Assembly: GCF_020382885.2 (NCBI RefSeq)
Contig: NC_058502.1
Location: 14,597,950 to 14,661,949, forward strand
DNA: 64,000 nucleotides
Source: Scatophagus argus
Taxonomy: Eukaryota > Chordata > Actinopteri > Scatophagidae
Direction of reading: 5' to 3'
Shown: positions 21,507 through 36,134 of the stretch, one piece after another
How positions within the stretch are numbered: the stretch's first letter is position 1
Layout: each line of letters opens with the position of its first letter
Notes under the pieces: generated by a model
What the model was told of the DNA's origin: nothing
Databases searched by the model: none
The model's input: the letters and a program-made list of their open reading frames with translations, nothing else
Program-made: the position numbers and the translations under genes

Positions 21507-21700
21507 GTGTGCGAGTTTCAAAGCTGTTTTCGCCGTACTTGAGAGATAATCTTAACGGCAGTGTCCTAGGCGTCCATGCAATACCTAGCACACAGCTAAA
21601 CAGCGTCAACCCGCGAGGGACTGTCGTTCGCGGGAAAGACAAGTATGGAGTGTCGTGGGCGTGGACACAAGCCTCGTCCAATGGGAAGCGAGAACACTAT
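21507..21700 (-). promoter_or_regulatory. msh6: MSH6 presumed promoter: E2F-like, GC and CCAAT motifs
   Basis: Within 200 bases upstream of the MSH6 ATG there is TTCGCGGGAAA at 21627-21637 (TTTCCCGCGAA on the - strand, an E2F-type site), GGGCGTGG at 21657-21664 (Sp/KLF-type) and CCAAT at 21678-21682 (NF-Y-type, + strand). No TATA box is seen. The combination fits a cell-cycle-regulated housekeeping promoter; the motif calls are by eye. Confidence 0.5.
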
Positions 21701-24592
21701 AACACGGAAGTCACATGTTGTCAACACGACTTCCTTTGGCGCTCAGGAAAACATCGCCTCAGGAAACTCCTTCTTTACTCTTCTTTTCCCTCTCAATGTC
21801 ACTTCCGCTACCGAAGGTACATAAAAACGGCATTGTGCTTAAAGGCAAAAGAGCAATACATACACTGAACAAGCTATTTTAAGTGTCACATATTTTAAAA
21901 ATTGCCGTAATAAATGAAACAAAATAAAGTTAAATAATTAACCCATGTGATCTTTGTGTTTGACAAACATAGCAGTAACAGCACACAGATTCATTTTTGA
22001 AAAACTGTATTCATCATTGCAGTGCACATATGCAATATTCACGAAAAAAATAGGGGGATAAATAACATAATCTGGATGCTCTTTTTACTCTGAATACTAT
22101 AAAGTAATTCTTGTGTGGCAGAGTTGGTCAGCCTTTTCTAAAATATTTTTTTTTCACAAATGAATAAAAGTGTAAAAGACAGAAGCAAATTGATGATGCA
22201 GAAAATGAGTGTCTTCTCTATGGGTAGATTAATCAGTTGGTGTATGAGGCATGACACATTGGCTCTATAATCTGTACTGGTCATAATGCACCAGCAGAGT
22301 GCAGTAGAATACCACAGGCTTCATGAGCAGTAGCTTCTATCAGAACATACAAGTTCCTACAATTCAACTCTGGTACAGCAGCACAAATATTGAAATTCCT
22401 TTGCAACGTTGCTTAATTTAATATTTGACACAAAACTGATCCGAATGTTTTATTCACCCAGTTACCTTAATTTTAACAAATGACAATGAGAATACAACAT
22501 ACATTTTAACTTGTCTTAAACGCAAACAGTATGAGCAGCGTGCAAACAGTAAAGCATGAGTCAGCACTGCACACCACATTTCAGCTGAAATATTACAGTG
22601 TGCCTGATAATGCTCCCGGCAAACATACAGAGCCTTATCACATACATTTATGTTACAGTTAAATTAATGAGTAAACAAATACTATATAAAGAAATAATGC
22701 CATGAACACCAGAAAAGGGAGGCCTTATATATTCAAAACAACCAAACATCCACCCACTTAAGACTTTTGCATATGTTGTGTGGGTGATAGAAAGCATTTA
22801 ATTAAGACAGAATCGTGAGACCTTACGCAGCAGTTGCTATTTAGGAGCTGGTTTAATTTAGCGAGACAAAATTTGTCATCACTAACCAATGAGTAAATCT
22901 GAACTAAGTTATCGTGGCGTCATTGTGCATGGCTTCTTGGGTTTTGCGAGGTAGTTTCTCTCTGCAGGATTTGGTGCTAGGTTGTTGCTAAAGGTTAATG
23001 TTGTAATAGTTAATCCAAAGCTACTTATTGCGTATTGTTTTGAAGAACACAAAGTCAAACACATATGTTTGCTTTACATTAACAAAGTGTTGGTTTTATC
23101 TTGTGAGAATCAACCTGTTTTGTCCTGCTGAGAGGAGACACAGAGGCAATATTATTATCTCAAACTTGAATTAGTGTATGCAACAACTACCAAACATGTG
23201 AAAGGGAACTTTGATATGAGAAAATTTGATGTGATACACAAGATATAAAGACAACTTCTGATTTCACCGAGTCCTCGTCTCCTGTGTACACAATAAAAGA
23301 AATTTGTAGTCTTAGAGAATTCGATTTTGACCTAAAAGAGCCTAAAAGTAGACAGAGTTTCCCTACAGCAAGTGTTTGCATGCAGAGTTGGGCCAAAGAA
23401 GTGTTATTAGTGATACCAGCATCCTCAAAGGGTCATGATTAAAGAAAGAGCTGTGTTTGGGGGAAATTAGCAGTCTGACAGCCCTTAAAGGACTTCATCT
23501 ATGTGACCAAAAAACAAAAAACAATATCACAATATGTATGCAAGGTAGTAATAATTTGGCCTACAATTTTAATTTTATCAAAAAAAAATGTCTAAATAAA
23601 ATCAACAAAAAGATATTAGTAAAACAAAAATGAATCACAGTAAACAGAAAATGAAATAAATTGTTTCATGTTTGAGTCAAAAACAGGATCTAAAAGGAAT
23701 TCAACAAAAGAAAGACTAAAAAGAAATACAATGACATATAAAAATGGAAATATACCAACGTATCTAAAACAATGAAAAAAATTTTTTGGACTAATTTAAT
23801 TCTTATACTGCATCTTCTCCTTGACCTTCTTCTTAATCCTCCTTCCTGTAGTGTCAAGAGCGCGAAGGTTTGCCCAACAGGCACACTAATAAGGCTGATG
23901 CAACAGACTAGAGCCAGCAGGGTTGATGTGGTGAGCTTCTGTTGTCAGTGCTAAACTGTGTTTTATAATGTCAAGTGTTCCCTCACCTCTCACCCTTTTC
24001 ACTTCACTACAGTGAGAGCAGTATGGCTTCAAGCCAGAGAGCAATATACGCCAGAGAGTGTAAGTCTCATAAAGAATTTGTATTCCACGCACAGAAATCA
24101 CACACGCACAGTCATTTTCACAAGCATTTGCTTGTTTGAGCTATGTCAAGTGCTTTATGAAATAAAGTGGTCAAGAAATCCAAGCCTCAGCCTTGGATAA
24201 CACTATAAAACGTTACATCTTTCTTTGCCCTCACTGATGTGGTCATCACCTGGTCTGTTAAAGCTGCTCCAATCATGAAATGATTCTGTGAAAGGGAAGC
24301 TCCTTCCAGCTCACCTTAATGAGGAGCTTCAGATCAAAAGCCATGTAGGATTTTTTTTTTCCTTCTGAACACAGAAAGTGTCTAAGTGAACCTTATGTGC
24401 AGCAAAACAGTTTCTCACTTTCTCTCGTCTTTTAATTGTCCTGTAAATCTATCTAATCTTCAGCTTTCTATCTTTGGGGCCATCAAATTGCAGTCTTATA
24501 GCGCAGCTTTGATGAAAATGTCTTTTACTGCAGATTCCTTCATTATCCTTGTTTTTTTCAAAGTCATAATAATAGTGAGCTTATTAGCCTTC

Positions 24593-25012
24593 TTGCTGAG
24601 TGTTGGATGAGAAGATTGATACCACTCTTACAGTCTTACAGTAAATATGACGCTGCAGCCAGCAGCCAGTTAACTTAAAATAAAGCATAATGACCCAAAC
24701 AAGGAAGAACAGCAGGAGACACCATCTTCTTCACAAACTGTATCTCATTCAAATAATTCGTAGAAAAATGTAAATGCAAAAACTACAATTTGCTGTTTTA
24801 TGGGGATTATGTGCCAGACTGTTTACTGACCAAGGAATAGTCCAACACATAACACCCTGTAAAACTACATGCCATTTTTACATTTTGATTTTTGAATGGA
24901 TAAAACAAACAAGTCGTTACTCTACACATATGAGAAGGGTAACAGTCTTCTCATCAAACTCTCAGCCAGAAAGCAAACTTCTATTCCAAAAATGTTGAAC
25001 TATTCCTTTAAC
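24593..25012 (+). mobile_element. MITE-like element, 5'-truncated copy
   Basis: It contains a fish-type repeat core (GATGAGAAGATTGATACCAC, TTATGGGGATTATGTGCCAG) and a right end TTGAACTATTCCTTTAAC. The same family occurs at 33392-33838, where the left end is present. The left inverted repeat seems missing here. It encodes no protein. Confidence 0.6.
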
Positions 25013-28000
25013 AGTATATTAAATCTTACAATCAGCTGCTATAAGTATAGTCATCTGTGAAATATTTTCTAAATATTCTTATTGAAAACGCTGGCAGGAT
25101 GTGAACGGCAGCACTCAGCGGTCGCTGGTTTAATAATATCTGTCAAAGCTACACAGTGACTGACAGAGTTTAAGTGGGGTCCTCTGAGCCAGTGAATTAT
25201 ATTGCACCTTTACCAGCAATGCAGAAAAGGTTGAGAAGAAATACCTCAAAACTGAATAAAAGATTTAATAATATTTAAAATATTTTAAACATTATGCTTA
25301 AGTTGAACAACCATATCCATGGACATCTCAGAGCAGAGACTCTTGCTTCTCTTTCATGTCTCTCTGCACCACAATCACCTTACCTTTGTTTTGTTTTTTT
25401 TAAATATTTTTGTTCCTCCTGGGTGTCTTTATTCCTCTCCAACCACTCATGAAGCAGTGCTATTCGAAAGCAAGCTCTGTGGGACTCCTCTTTGCATAAT
25501 GAGGAGTGCACATCAGGCTCATGAAGGGAATGATTCCCTAAGCACTGCTGGGGCTGTATAGAGGGAGACAACATGAAATAATAACTCAGCCCTTCCTCTC
25601 TTCCTTCCTTTCTCCCTCTCATCTTTTCTTCCTCTGTGCTGCTGTTTAAAAGGTTGACCAGCTTCCTCTTTGTTGTTGCTCCTACACCAACACAAGACGG
25701 ATTTTATGATCACAGGATTTAGTTTTTTACTTTTATTTCTCAGAGGCCAATTAAAAGTCCTAATCCAAATGACTAATGTCTCCTGCCAGCTTGCCTCCTC
25801 GCAGCTATCCGTTTGGAAATTTTGCCGTCCCTCTGCAGTTCTATCCTACCAATGAACCTTACTGAAATACCATAAATGTGTAAGGTTCAGTCACATATTA
25901 ATTCAGCTGCCTCTGGGGGAGCTGAAGTGGGGACAATCAGTGATAGTGGAGTGATAGTGCAGTCTCAGATTTGACTCCAGCTGCAGAGCTGTGGTATTTA
26001 TTTCTCCAGACCGAGTGTAAGAGAGGAGATTAGTGGAGATGAGAATGGGAAAACGAAAAAGAAAGACAGATTGAGAAAAATATCGAAAGGTACAGTGTAT
26101 TGTCCTCCCTATTTTGCACTATGAACAATTTTGTCTATATTTAGATGCTCTTAGTCACTGAGTCTTTGCAAACAAGGTTAGTCGAAGCACCCACATAGAT
26201 AAATCATGCAAAACCACAAATGATCAACCAGGAAATACCTGGTGTTGTGTAATTTTTCATCACATCTGCTCTTTTTGGGATGCATGAAAGTTGTGCACAC
26301 AGCACACTGATTTGCAATTCAAAAGCAATTTATCCGCCCTCATTTTTAGAGTCCAATTTGTTCTTTGTTTTTGTTGTTGGTGTTGGTTCACTCAAGAGAT
26401 TTGAGAGAAATAGTTTACTGCCCATCCGAAAGTGATTAAAGTTTTTCTTCGCCGCTCAAATGATTAGAACTCCCACAGTACATGAAGGGAAACTTTGGTA
26501 TTCATTTTCTCCAATCTTACTATGTTCCATCAATAAACATTTAGTGTAATTGATTTTTATTTCACTTACACCTTCCTCTGTCTCTGAATTTTTACATTTG
26601 TGTAATGTAAATAAAGATTTTCATGTTATTTTTAGACATAAATTCCATTTGAACTAATATTTCTTCAACTTAGTTTTATTTAAGACTGGACAGATGATTA
26701 TCAGAGCAAAAGGTGGTTCATAACAATGCAGCCTACTTCTTGCTTCACTGTTTCTCAGGAAAGGTACAATATGTCCTGTTGCTAAATATCATTTTTTTAT
26801 ATCATGCCAAATACTACAAGTAAAGTCTGGTACTTTCTCTTGCTGAGTTACTTCTGGGTTGACACTTTACTGAAGCAACTGATAACCTGACAGTGACATG
26901 CAATAAGACCACTTTTTATGTTCACGAAAATGTACGCATCCGTCAAACATTATCATCCATTTGGACTCATGTTTGTGATGAATGTGGGCCCCTCATCACT
27001 CTTTTAGCTCTGTTCTAGTCTCCACAAACTCCCAATGGAAACTTCTGACTGTTTAGCTGGTGAAGCTCCGCTATGTTCACCAGCTGGTCACAAACTGCGT
27101 CTGTCTGCTGAGTTTTTCTGAGTTTTTCTGAATTTTCTGCTGCCTGCTGCTTCAGTTAGAGATGATCAAAAACACTGAAGTTGTTGGAAAAACATAACAA
27201 AGAGCTGAAAGAAGCTAAAATGACATGTCACAGAGTTCAGTGCTAATTCTATTTTGGTTCTCTGTGAGAAATCCGTTGACATTACACTGGTCTTTGATTT
27301 TGAACTAGTGTGACTCGTTGTTAAAATATTTTGGTATAAAATCAGTATTTATTTTTTCATGTAAAGTCTCTAATTGCCTTGAGATTGCTCTCTGATAGAC
27401 CAGAAGCAACATTTGTTTTGTCAAAGCAACAACAAAGTTGAAATTAACGTGAACTAAAGTTTATTTTTGCTTTGCACTTTCCAAAATGTGAGGTGGTCCA
27501 AAAACAGTGGTGTGAAATAATAAAAAGAAAAATGGAAATCTTTATGACTGTGGAGATTTTCAGAAATGTATCATTACGCTGTCAGGACTTTAGAACACAG
27601 ATACTCTGACGTAAGATGTTGGTTTTACAGGCAGCTCAAAAGTCAGCTCTGTGAAGAAAATTAAACGTCTGATCATTTGGAGGGTTTTGATGTAAAACTA
27701 TAGTGAAGTGCACAAAGTTCAACCTTTCAAAGCTCCTTCTTCCAACATTTTATTCATCTGCATTTAATATTTTCTCTCCTGGTCTGATTTCACTTTGACT
27801 ATTTAGGGTAGTTTCTGTTTTCCCATGGAAATGCTTATTTTTAAAGGGCTGGCCAATTAGTTATGTGCACACATGTCTGTCTTGTTATGCACTAGGAGGG
27901 AGATTTTCTGTAGAATTTGTATTTTTTTTTTCTAATAAAGCTACTGAAAACCCCATTTGAAATTTGATTAATATCTCCATTCCATCGAGTCATCAAGGCG

Positions 28001-31000
28001 TTTGCCGCTGAAACGATTTCTTCTCAGCACTTCACAGCGCTTGATTAGTATTCATCCAACTTTATCTGCTGTGGTTTATTCCATCTGAGTAAGCTGACAC
28101 TGAAGGATTTCTGCAATAGTAAACAGCGCTGTATTCTAATCTGAGGAGGAGATCATACTGAACTTCATTAGCTGAATTGGTGGGTTTCCCTTATCTGTTA
28201 ACCCTTCTCTGCTTCCTTCTCTCCTCTCACGGTAATTGAAAGAGCAGATGTTATAAGGTAATTGCATCATCACTCAGGCTGCTCAGCCCCTCTACACCTG
28301 AATGTCGTGTTTTTACAACGGCTTTTGATTTTCACAATCCACCTTTAATTCACATACACTCGTGGTCTCTTCAGATACCATGAGAGCAGAGCAGGCTTTT
28401 TCAACAAACTTCCCCAAGTGCATTCTGAATAGATTGATGAAGCAGCACACTTGACATGAAAAGCATGAAGCAAAGAAGAGGTTGCTGGGTTTAAAGTGAT
28501 GATTAGTGTGACTAAATGATTGCCCCAGGTTAAGACATGCACATAAAGAGTAAAGAGCCTGAGGGTACTGAAGTCAACTGAAGCAATTAACTCTGTTATT
28601 ATGGTGGTTATTTAAATGTCTAAATTTAACTCAATGACAGTTTTATACTCAAGAGACAAAGGTCAGCGTTGTGTTTCTATAAATGTTTCAATAGTCCTTC
28701 GTTCATCCTTCCTTTATTTCAAGGTCAATCAATGTAAGGAGTAATTTTAGACAATATGATACATTTTTAGACATCAGTACATCTCGACTCAGCTCTAGTT
28801 TTTTTGCAGTCACGGCTTGATATTTCTCCTGCGATCTGAATTTAGATGTAGCCTGAGAAAACATTTTAATGAAAGGTTACTGAAAGTTCAAGCCCTAACT
28901 GATTTGCTACATCATTTCTGATTAAAGGAGAAGGCTGGTGGTGATACTTTGTTATTGTCTATTGTGTTAGTTTGTCTCTCACTAACCTTCTTAATTCATC
29001 ACCCTGTCTGCGGATGTCAGCTCCAAGAATATTTGTTCCTCATGGAGACACAAATCTTTAAAAAATAAAAAAGAGTATTTATTTGGTATAGTTATGTAAT
29101 TAATATATTTGCAACTTTACTGTACTGTAACTTTTACTGTAGGTTTTAGCAAAGTTTACTCAAAGGAATTGATTTTATTAAGTATTTTTGTTGAAGACTA
29201 TTTAGTCATTGATTTCTAAATCTTTAATGGTGGGAGATGGTTCGGGTTAAAGCTGTTTTGTTAGAAAGATAGTTTGGTCTAAAACATTATAGGAATATTA
29301 CAGACAGGGGAGGCTGTGTCTTTATGATCCTCGTACTTTAGTAGTAGTATAGAAATTTGTATTCACAGTAGAATGAACTGAGAGAATTTTAGAGACCCAA
29401 GATGAAACTGAAAGAAGGGAGGAACTGGGAGAAAGGCTTGCAATTACAAATCTGACTGCGACTTCAACACCATGGACACCACTGTGGATTTATCAATACA
29501 CAGCACAGTTAGGCCCCTGACAGTTCAAGGCTGCGGTCGAGGCCATAGATTCTGATGTGCACAAACCTCAAGAATCAATGAGTCAGGCAGACAAGACGGA
29601 CATATTCATCTAAACAACCCCTCAGCCCCTGCCCTCTCTCTGCTGCCTGGGGATGGAGTGGGGATGCATTTTGGTCATTTTGCTATCAAAGCACCTTCTG
29701 TGTGTAATGAAGGAGCACATCAGCTGGACCATAAAGGAGCTCTATGGCACAGAGGATAAGCCGTATCAAGTTCAGAGATGACATGTATAGGTAGGGTGAA
29801 TGAATTGCTGGTTTGGTTGTTTGAAGGGATTTGATGACAATAAGAAAAATGTATCCTTTAAGTTTGAATTTGGATAGAAACTCAGCGCACCCAAAGACAA
29901 GATTTGTGTCATGCGTTTCAGTTAGTACCAGTTTTCTCTTTATCTGTGTGGTCAGACCCATCTGTTCTGATCTAAAAGTTAATAAATTTCATCATCACTT
30001 TAATTTGCAAGACTGTATAGTCTTAAACGATACTCTTCCACAGACCTTGGACTGTGTTAATGTCTGTCACTGCTGCCCTCCTCCAAGATGGATTGGACAA
30101 TGTATTTCATCAGATTTTAAGAAGAGATGATCCTCAGCAGCTTTCTGGTCAAATTACTTGTGACAATCTCAAAGTGAAGATAAATGACATTTTACCAGTG
30201 AGTGTAGGAAAGTGGTGGAATCAGTTTTTTTCTCCTTCTATGTCTCATGTAGGCAAATCCATCTACCCTCACTTTCCAGAAATAGATTTATCTGATTGCA
30301 GTTGTAGTAAGAGTTTTCATATTTTGTTAACTGAAAACTAAGCATAAAAAAAAGAGTGTGAGGAAACAGGGAGGATATGCGAAGAGACAGCAAGAACAGT
30401 CCTTGACAAATGGCAGGAAATCAGAGTTCTCTGCCGCAGTGAAGGAATTGAGGCACATGTCTCTGACACCAGATGGGTCCCAGAGGGATGACTTCAGCCT
30501 GCTGCTGGAGGTTTAACTGCAGTCCTGTCTCTCTGTGGTATAATCACACTGTTCACACTGTGCTGATGTGACAGAGAGCTTTGTTTGTATGCCGAGTGAG
30601 GGAAAACAAAGGAAAGAAACAATGACCCCGCCCCCCACCCCCCACAATCAATGAGTCAGGCAGACAAATCAGTGAACTCTGTTGGGTATCAGCACTGAAT
30701 TGGATGCATTGCAGCAAAGGTGAACTTATTTTTGTTTCATTTCTTGTGGAAAACAGAGGCAGTTCCAATAATTTTAAACAAGTCTTCCAGTATGTTGATA
30801 TTATGCTTATTTCAAACATGATATATGATATAAACGTGGCCCAGCATGGGAAAACTGCAGTCATTCTAGGTTGGTGTTAATTCTCTCAACAACAATATTG
30901 CACTGTTTAATGCCCCGACTAATAGAGGAGATCTGGCTTCTTGCTGTACAGAAAATGACTGAGCACAGACTTTGTGGCACATTTCCTCCGCACAGACTCT

Positions 31001-33391
31001 TCTGTGTCTTCTACAACTCCTGTGCAGTCAGATAATGCATGTTGTTTTTCAGCATAATTTTCTGGGATCAGACTCATCTCAATAATGAATGCAATTACAG
31101 GTCCCCTTTTATGACTAACATCCCGATCAACCCATTATTGGAGAGCCACGCTGCTTCAGCATCCTTCCAGAAAGCTGCATGTGTTCTGGTGGAATAATAT
31201 CTGAAAGAAATACACTTGGTGAAGATAATTGATCAGGGTACTGAGAATCACTGTTAACCGGCTGAGGCAATATAAACCTATAGTCTTTTGTCTCTTCCTC
31301 TCTCCTCACAGAAATATGATGCAGGGACACAGCAGTTCTATATATAAAAAAAAAAAATCCAGGATGACATTTGCTGTTGAAATAAAATTGTGAATTTTAA
31401 CTTTTAGTTAAGCTCCAAAGTCATTTTACAGTTCTACAGAACTGCTAAAATATAACTTGTGAATTTTAACATCATATTTCTATCATCCAGAGACTGTCAT
31501 TCAACATAACTAACCCTGAATATGTGTGTGTGCATGTTATATTGTCCACAACCATTTAAAATATCCATAAAAATTAAAATTCATTACACAAGAATAACAA
31601 TCAGTTTTTCAAAGGAACATCAGTAAATGTCCGTGTTTAATGGAATCCCTTCTTGTTTCATATAGGTTTTACTTTTAATTACATAAATATAAAAGTACAA
31701 TCATTGGTATAAATGTGCAACTTGCAAACAGAATGAATTTGCATACATTAACTGTATGTTACACCACAGTACAAGCAACATGAGACACTCGCCAAAGTGT
31801 AGAACAATGTTGATATGGACAGAGCCAAAGGTCAACATAACTGTGGATCACAGACACTTCAGGTTTTGAAATTAGCGATCTGAACGTGGTTTGTGGCTCC
31901 ATATCATTTGTCTTCATACAAAAGAAACAACAGGGACACATGTTGGGTGGATTTGGAAATCAAGCCTCAGATTAAAGCCAACAGTGCGACTCTTGTTAAG
32001 CAGCCAAGTAGAGCAGTAATACATCATTCTGAGCCACTCAGCTGTTTACCTGCTCGCTGGTCCCAGCTATTTCCAGCCAAATTAACATAAATACATTTTG
32101 TTCCTGACACAAGCTGTTTTAACAGTCTCAAACTGCAAACGATCATGCGTTCTTCCTCAGAGGAAATTGGAGTGTGATCACAAAGAAATAGCTTTGCTGA
32201 ATAAATGATAATGCCATTAGCACCATCAGCAGCCTTCAAGATTAACACTAACAACATCTTCAGTCTCTGCTTATTTCAAACAAATTGTTTTATTATGAGG
32301 CTTGTAGCTGTGGAGCATGACATTTTAATGGTGTTATTTTACAGTCAAAGTACTGTTGACTACAGAGCAGACTTTCCAGTGTGATTACGGTACAGTGCGT
32401 GTTGACTTGAATAAACACAGGCAGAGGTTAGCAATTAATGCTGACAACTTCAATACCAATCATGCAGCGCTGTGATCCAAGTCTGCTATGTTCACCCCTA
32501 TTGTATGCTAACTATATGGGCTTGAAAAATTTGCACCATTTCATCTAATTTAATGCTTGATGAAAATGTGAATAATAACACTAAAAAGAAAAAGTCAGCG
32601 ATATCACTTTAAAGAGTCATTTCTGCTGATAACAAATACAAACAATAAATCCTAAGACCACCTGTCTCCTCTTACAGAAGATACAGAGGACAGTAGGGGA
32701 GTTAAAACCATTGCAATCAATGGAGATCAATTTTGCAAAATGCAAAAGGATTGTATAATACAACACACGAGTTCTACACATAAATTTTTTCAATAAGGAA
32801 CCATTTTGTTATATGCAAGGACTAAAGTAAGGCAATTGATTTCAAGCCACGCATGCATTAGATGAGCAAACATTAGTCTAAATACTATATTCGGTGTCTT
32901 AAAAGCTTGATGTGTTTCAAGCTTAAGGAAAATACATTTTAATGGATATTATATTAAGTCGAATACCTTCTGTGGGACTTAATGTTTAGGGAAGCATTTC
33001 GTCACAGTCCTTTAATTCTCATTTTCAGTTCTTTACACACTGGTTTGGACACACAGATGCATACACACATGCTCCTTGTCAAATGTAAGGTTAAGGATAC
33101 AATGCAGTTAGCTAGACCCAAGCAACTACAGGGCCTTTTTCAAATCAGTAAGCAATCCTAAAATCTCTGCCATTGTAACCTTAAGCCTCAAAGGGACATA
33201 TTACAGCAGAGGAACAACACTGATTTCAATCTACAATATGTCATTTGCTACAGCATGCCCATTCTCCTGCTCAATTGTCCCAGAGTTTGACGCTTCTCTA
33301 TGTCTGCAAGGTCACCGATAACAACGTGGCAACACATGAACCCCTGACACTTCACATGACAGTAAGCTCACAAGCCACTCTGTTGGGAGTT

Positions 33392-33838
33392 GTTAAAGGA
33401 ATAAATTGACATTTTCAAATATACACAAAGTGCCCGTTCACATATTTGCTTTGTTGCAGAGAATTAGATGAGAAGAATCATACCATTCTAATGCTTGGAT
33501 AGTAAAGACAAACTCATACTTGAGCTTCAACACCACTGCTAGGTGTCTAGAAGCCACACAGGCTAACAATTTAGCAAACTAGAATAAAAGCAAAGGTAAG
33601 GATCACAAAATCTGAGTTAATCCAAATTAACGTTATCTATCTAACATTATCCATTAAATCTGTACAAAAGCCAAAAATAACTCATTGTGGTTTGATGACT
33701 GTCTAGCTCCAGTCTTTATTCTAAGCTAACCAGCTCCAGCGATATGAGAGGGACATCAACCTTCTCATCTAACTCAAGTGAGAAAGTTCCTCTGAAAGTT
33801 ATATGCACATTTCCAAAAAAGTCAAATTAGTCTTTAAC
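33392..33838 (+). mobile_element. MITE-like element with terminal inverted repeats
   Basis: The left end GTTAAAGGAATAAATTGAC and the right end (as reverse complement GTTAAAGACTAATTTGAC) form imperfect terminal inverted repeats about 447 bp apart. The interior shares AGATGAGAAGAATCATACCA and a late CTTCTCATCTAACTC block with the 24.6 kb copy. There is no transposase, so it is probably a non-autonomous DNA element. Confidence 0.6.
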
Positions 33839-36134
33839 ATGTGTAAAACATGTATGTAACCCTATTATTCATGTTGGCAGACATGGAGGGCAGACAATCT
33901 GCTGACTGACTGTGTGAGAGACATGTGACATGAGACTTCTTCGGTCATTTACATGTAGATATTTGAAAGACATACGTAGAAAAATAGACTTGAAAGAGTC
34001 ATCTGTTTTATATACAGCTATCTTGTATGGCTTTACCATAATGGCATGCAGGAAAAACTAAGACAAGCCTGAAGATTTAACTACCTGAGTCATTTTCTCT
34101 ATTCCTCTTGTTGAGACTGGGGAGTAAAGGAAATTATTCAGATCTATGCACAAACAAGATGAAAATCGACCAAGGACAGATCCAGATCCAATTCACGCCT
34201 TATTGTAAAAGCGCTTTTTAAGACATTCCAATGCTATATATATGTACATTTATGGCATGTCTCAACATATTCACAGTGTTAGGGTGACAAGCGGGAGGAG
34301 AGAGCCAGGATCTGCATGAAAAAGGAAGCAGGAGGTTTTGGTGCAGTGTGTGTGAAGTGAATGCACAGATGACAGAGAAAAAGAAGTGAGTGACCTGAAA
34401 GGATGTCAGATGCTGAAGATGGACGCCAGGAAATGTTGAGCCATTGGCTGAGCAAGGCTATTGACTTGGATTGGGGATGAATTTGGATATGAAAGGAGTT
34501 GATAATTAAAGCCTCCTGTACCTCTACTGCTGTCGTCAATGCCTCCAAGTAGTTCTCTCCCTTCTTCACTGTCTCCCGGGCACTTAACCTAACATCTCCT
34601 CCTCTTCTGTCTTGTCTGTTTGTGAAAACATCAAACAGCATCACATCGCTTTAAATCACTGATGGAAGAGATAGTTGCTGGCAACGAGCGCATCGATCGT
34701 GCAGCCTGACAGGGTAGCACCGTATTCTCTGCAAACACCCTCCATCCATTAAAATGTGGCTAAGCATTTACACTACAATTGAGAGGAAAATCAACCTCTG
34801 CAGGCTTTTGGACCATGTTCTGTTGTGCAGAGAGAGCCATGTATCTGCAAAGAAGTCTCTCCAGAAAATGGAAAATCTCCAGAAAAGATTAATGAATGCA
34901 AGAGAGAGAATCCTTTAGGGTTTTGTTTTCCACTCCAGCGTGTGGGATTGACCCGGCTACTTTCAGTCTGCATCATTTAACATAATGTGCCTACAGGATT
35001 AAAAACATCCAATATTTTGCCTCCTTCTCTACCTCCCTTCACTCCTTAATATTTCAATTCAAACCAATATTACTTTAATGTTCATTTATTCTGTTTCGCA
35101 AATTACATAAGTCTACATTCTGCATTTAAAGGGTAATTAATACAATGCAAGCCTTTATCATTTGTTTTCCTTCCAGACAGCTGTAAGCATGAAAAAGAAG
35201 ACAGCTGTAGGGTGCCTTTTTTACCCTTCAAGTCAAAGTCTATGGCCACTGAAGCATTTTCTGAGCTGATAACAGGGCCAGTTCTTCTCTCAAGAAAAAT
35301 GGATTTTCATTCTTCAGTGTTGCTCTTTTCTCCATCTGGAGCTATGGAAATTACTCTTTGTAGCCATTAGCATGGCACACTGTAAAACTGCCCCTCACTA
35401 CAGTCCTGTTGAAATCAGCTGCATCACAGCCGTGCTTGTGTAAACTCTATTTCCCACACTTGCCCTGCCTGCAGAAATGAAATCATTCACCTGAGGGTAA
35501 AACTTGACCCATGTGAGAAAAGATGGGGTTTGCACAATCAATGGAAGGTTTAGTAATGGTGCAAAAAATGCATGAGAAGTATAATGCATAGATCAGTATG
35601 TGCTATATCAGTCAGTGACTACACAAACTACTTGTTTATATGAGCATTCAATATGTACATTCAAATAAACTGACCAAGTCCCAAAACAATACACCACATG
35701 CTTCCCTGGGCTCCTTTACAGCACCACATCTCAGCCGTAAAGGTCTGATATATTGACCATGTATCACAGACTAATTCCTCTGCAGACTAACACTGATATT
35801 TAAGAGGCTTTCAGTGATTTGTTCTGGGTTGGGTTTGAGGTTAATGAAATGGGTGATTGGCGGTCCCCAAGCTTCCAGATCAACTTATGCTTTTTTGTTC
35901 TCTCTTCATGCTATCATCATCAAATCATCACAAAAATCATCACTAATTGTTACCTGTATTATCACCACAGGCTTGTAATACCTACCAAAAGTTTCCAAAA
36001 AATCATATGTATCATGCATAACAAGTTACAGCGGCAATCCATTTCAAACGTATTATTTTTTTCTATGGCAATCAACCTCATGGTTTGCTAAATGTGAATA
36101 AAGAGCTCCCATAATTTAATGTTTCCTGTTGTGT

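Larger units (their letters stand above)
21701..36134. other. Intergenic region between MSH6 and KCNK12
   Basis: About 14.4 kb without a supportable protein gene: open frames are short and lack conserved motifs or splice context. It holds the two inverted-repeat element copies listed separately and A/T-rich single-copy DNA. The last kilobase or more must contain the KCNK12 3' UTR; a - strand AATAAA at 35090-35085 is one candidate end. Some unique stretches, for example about 27.95-28.32 kb, look complex enough to be conserved regulatory DNA, but this cannot be shown without alignment. Confidence 0.6.
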
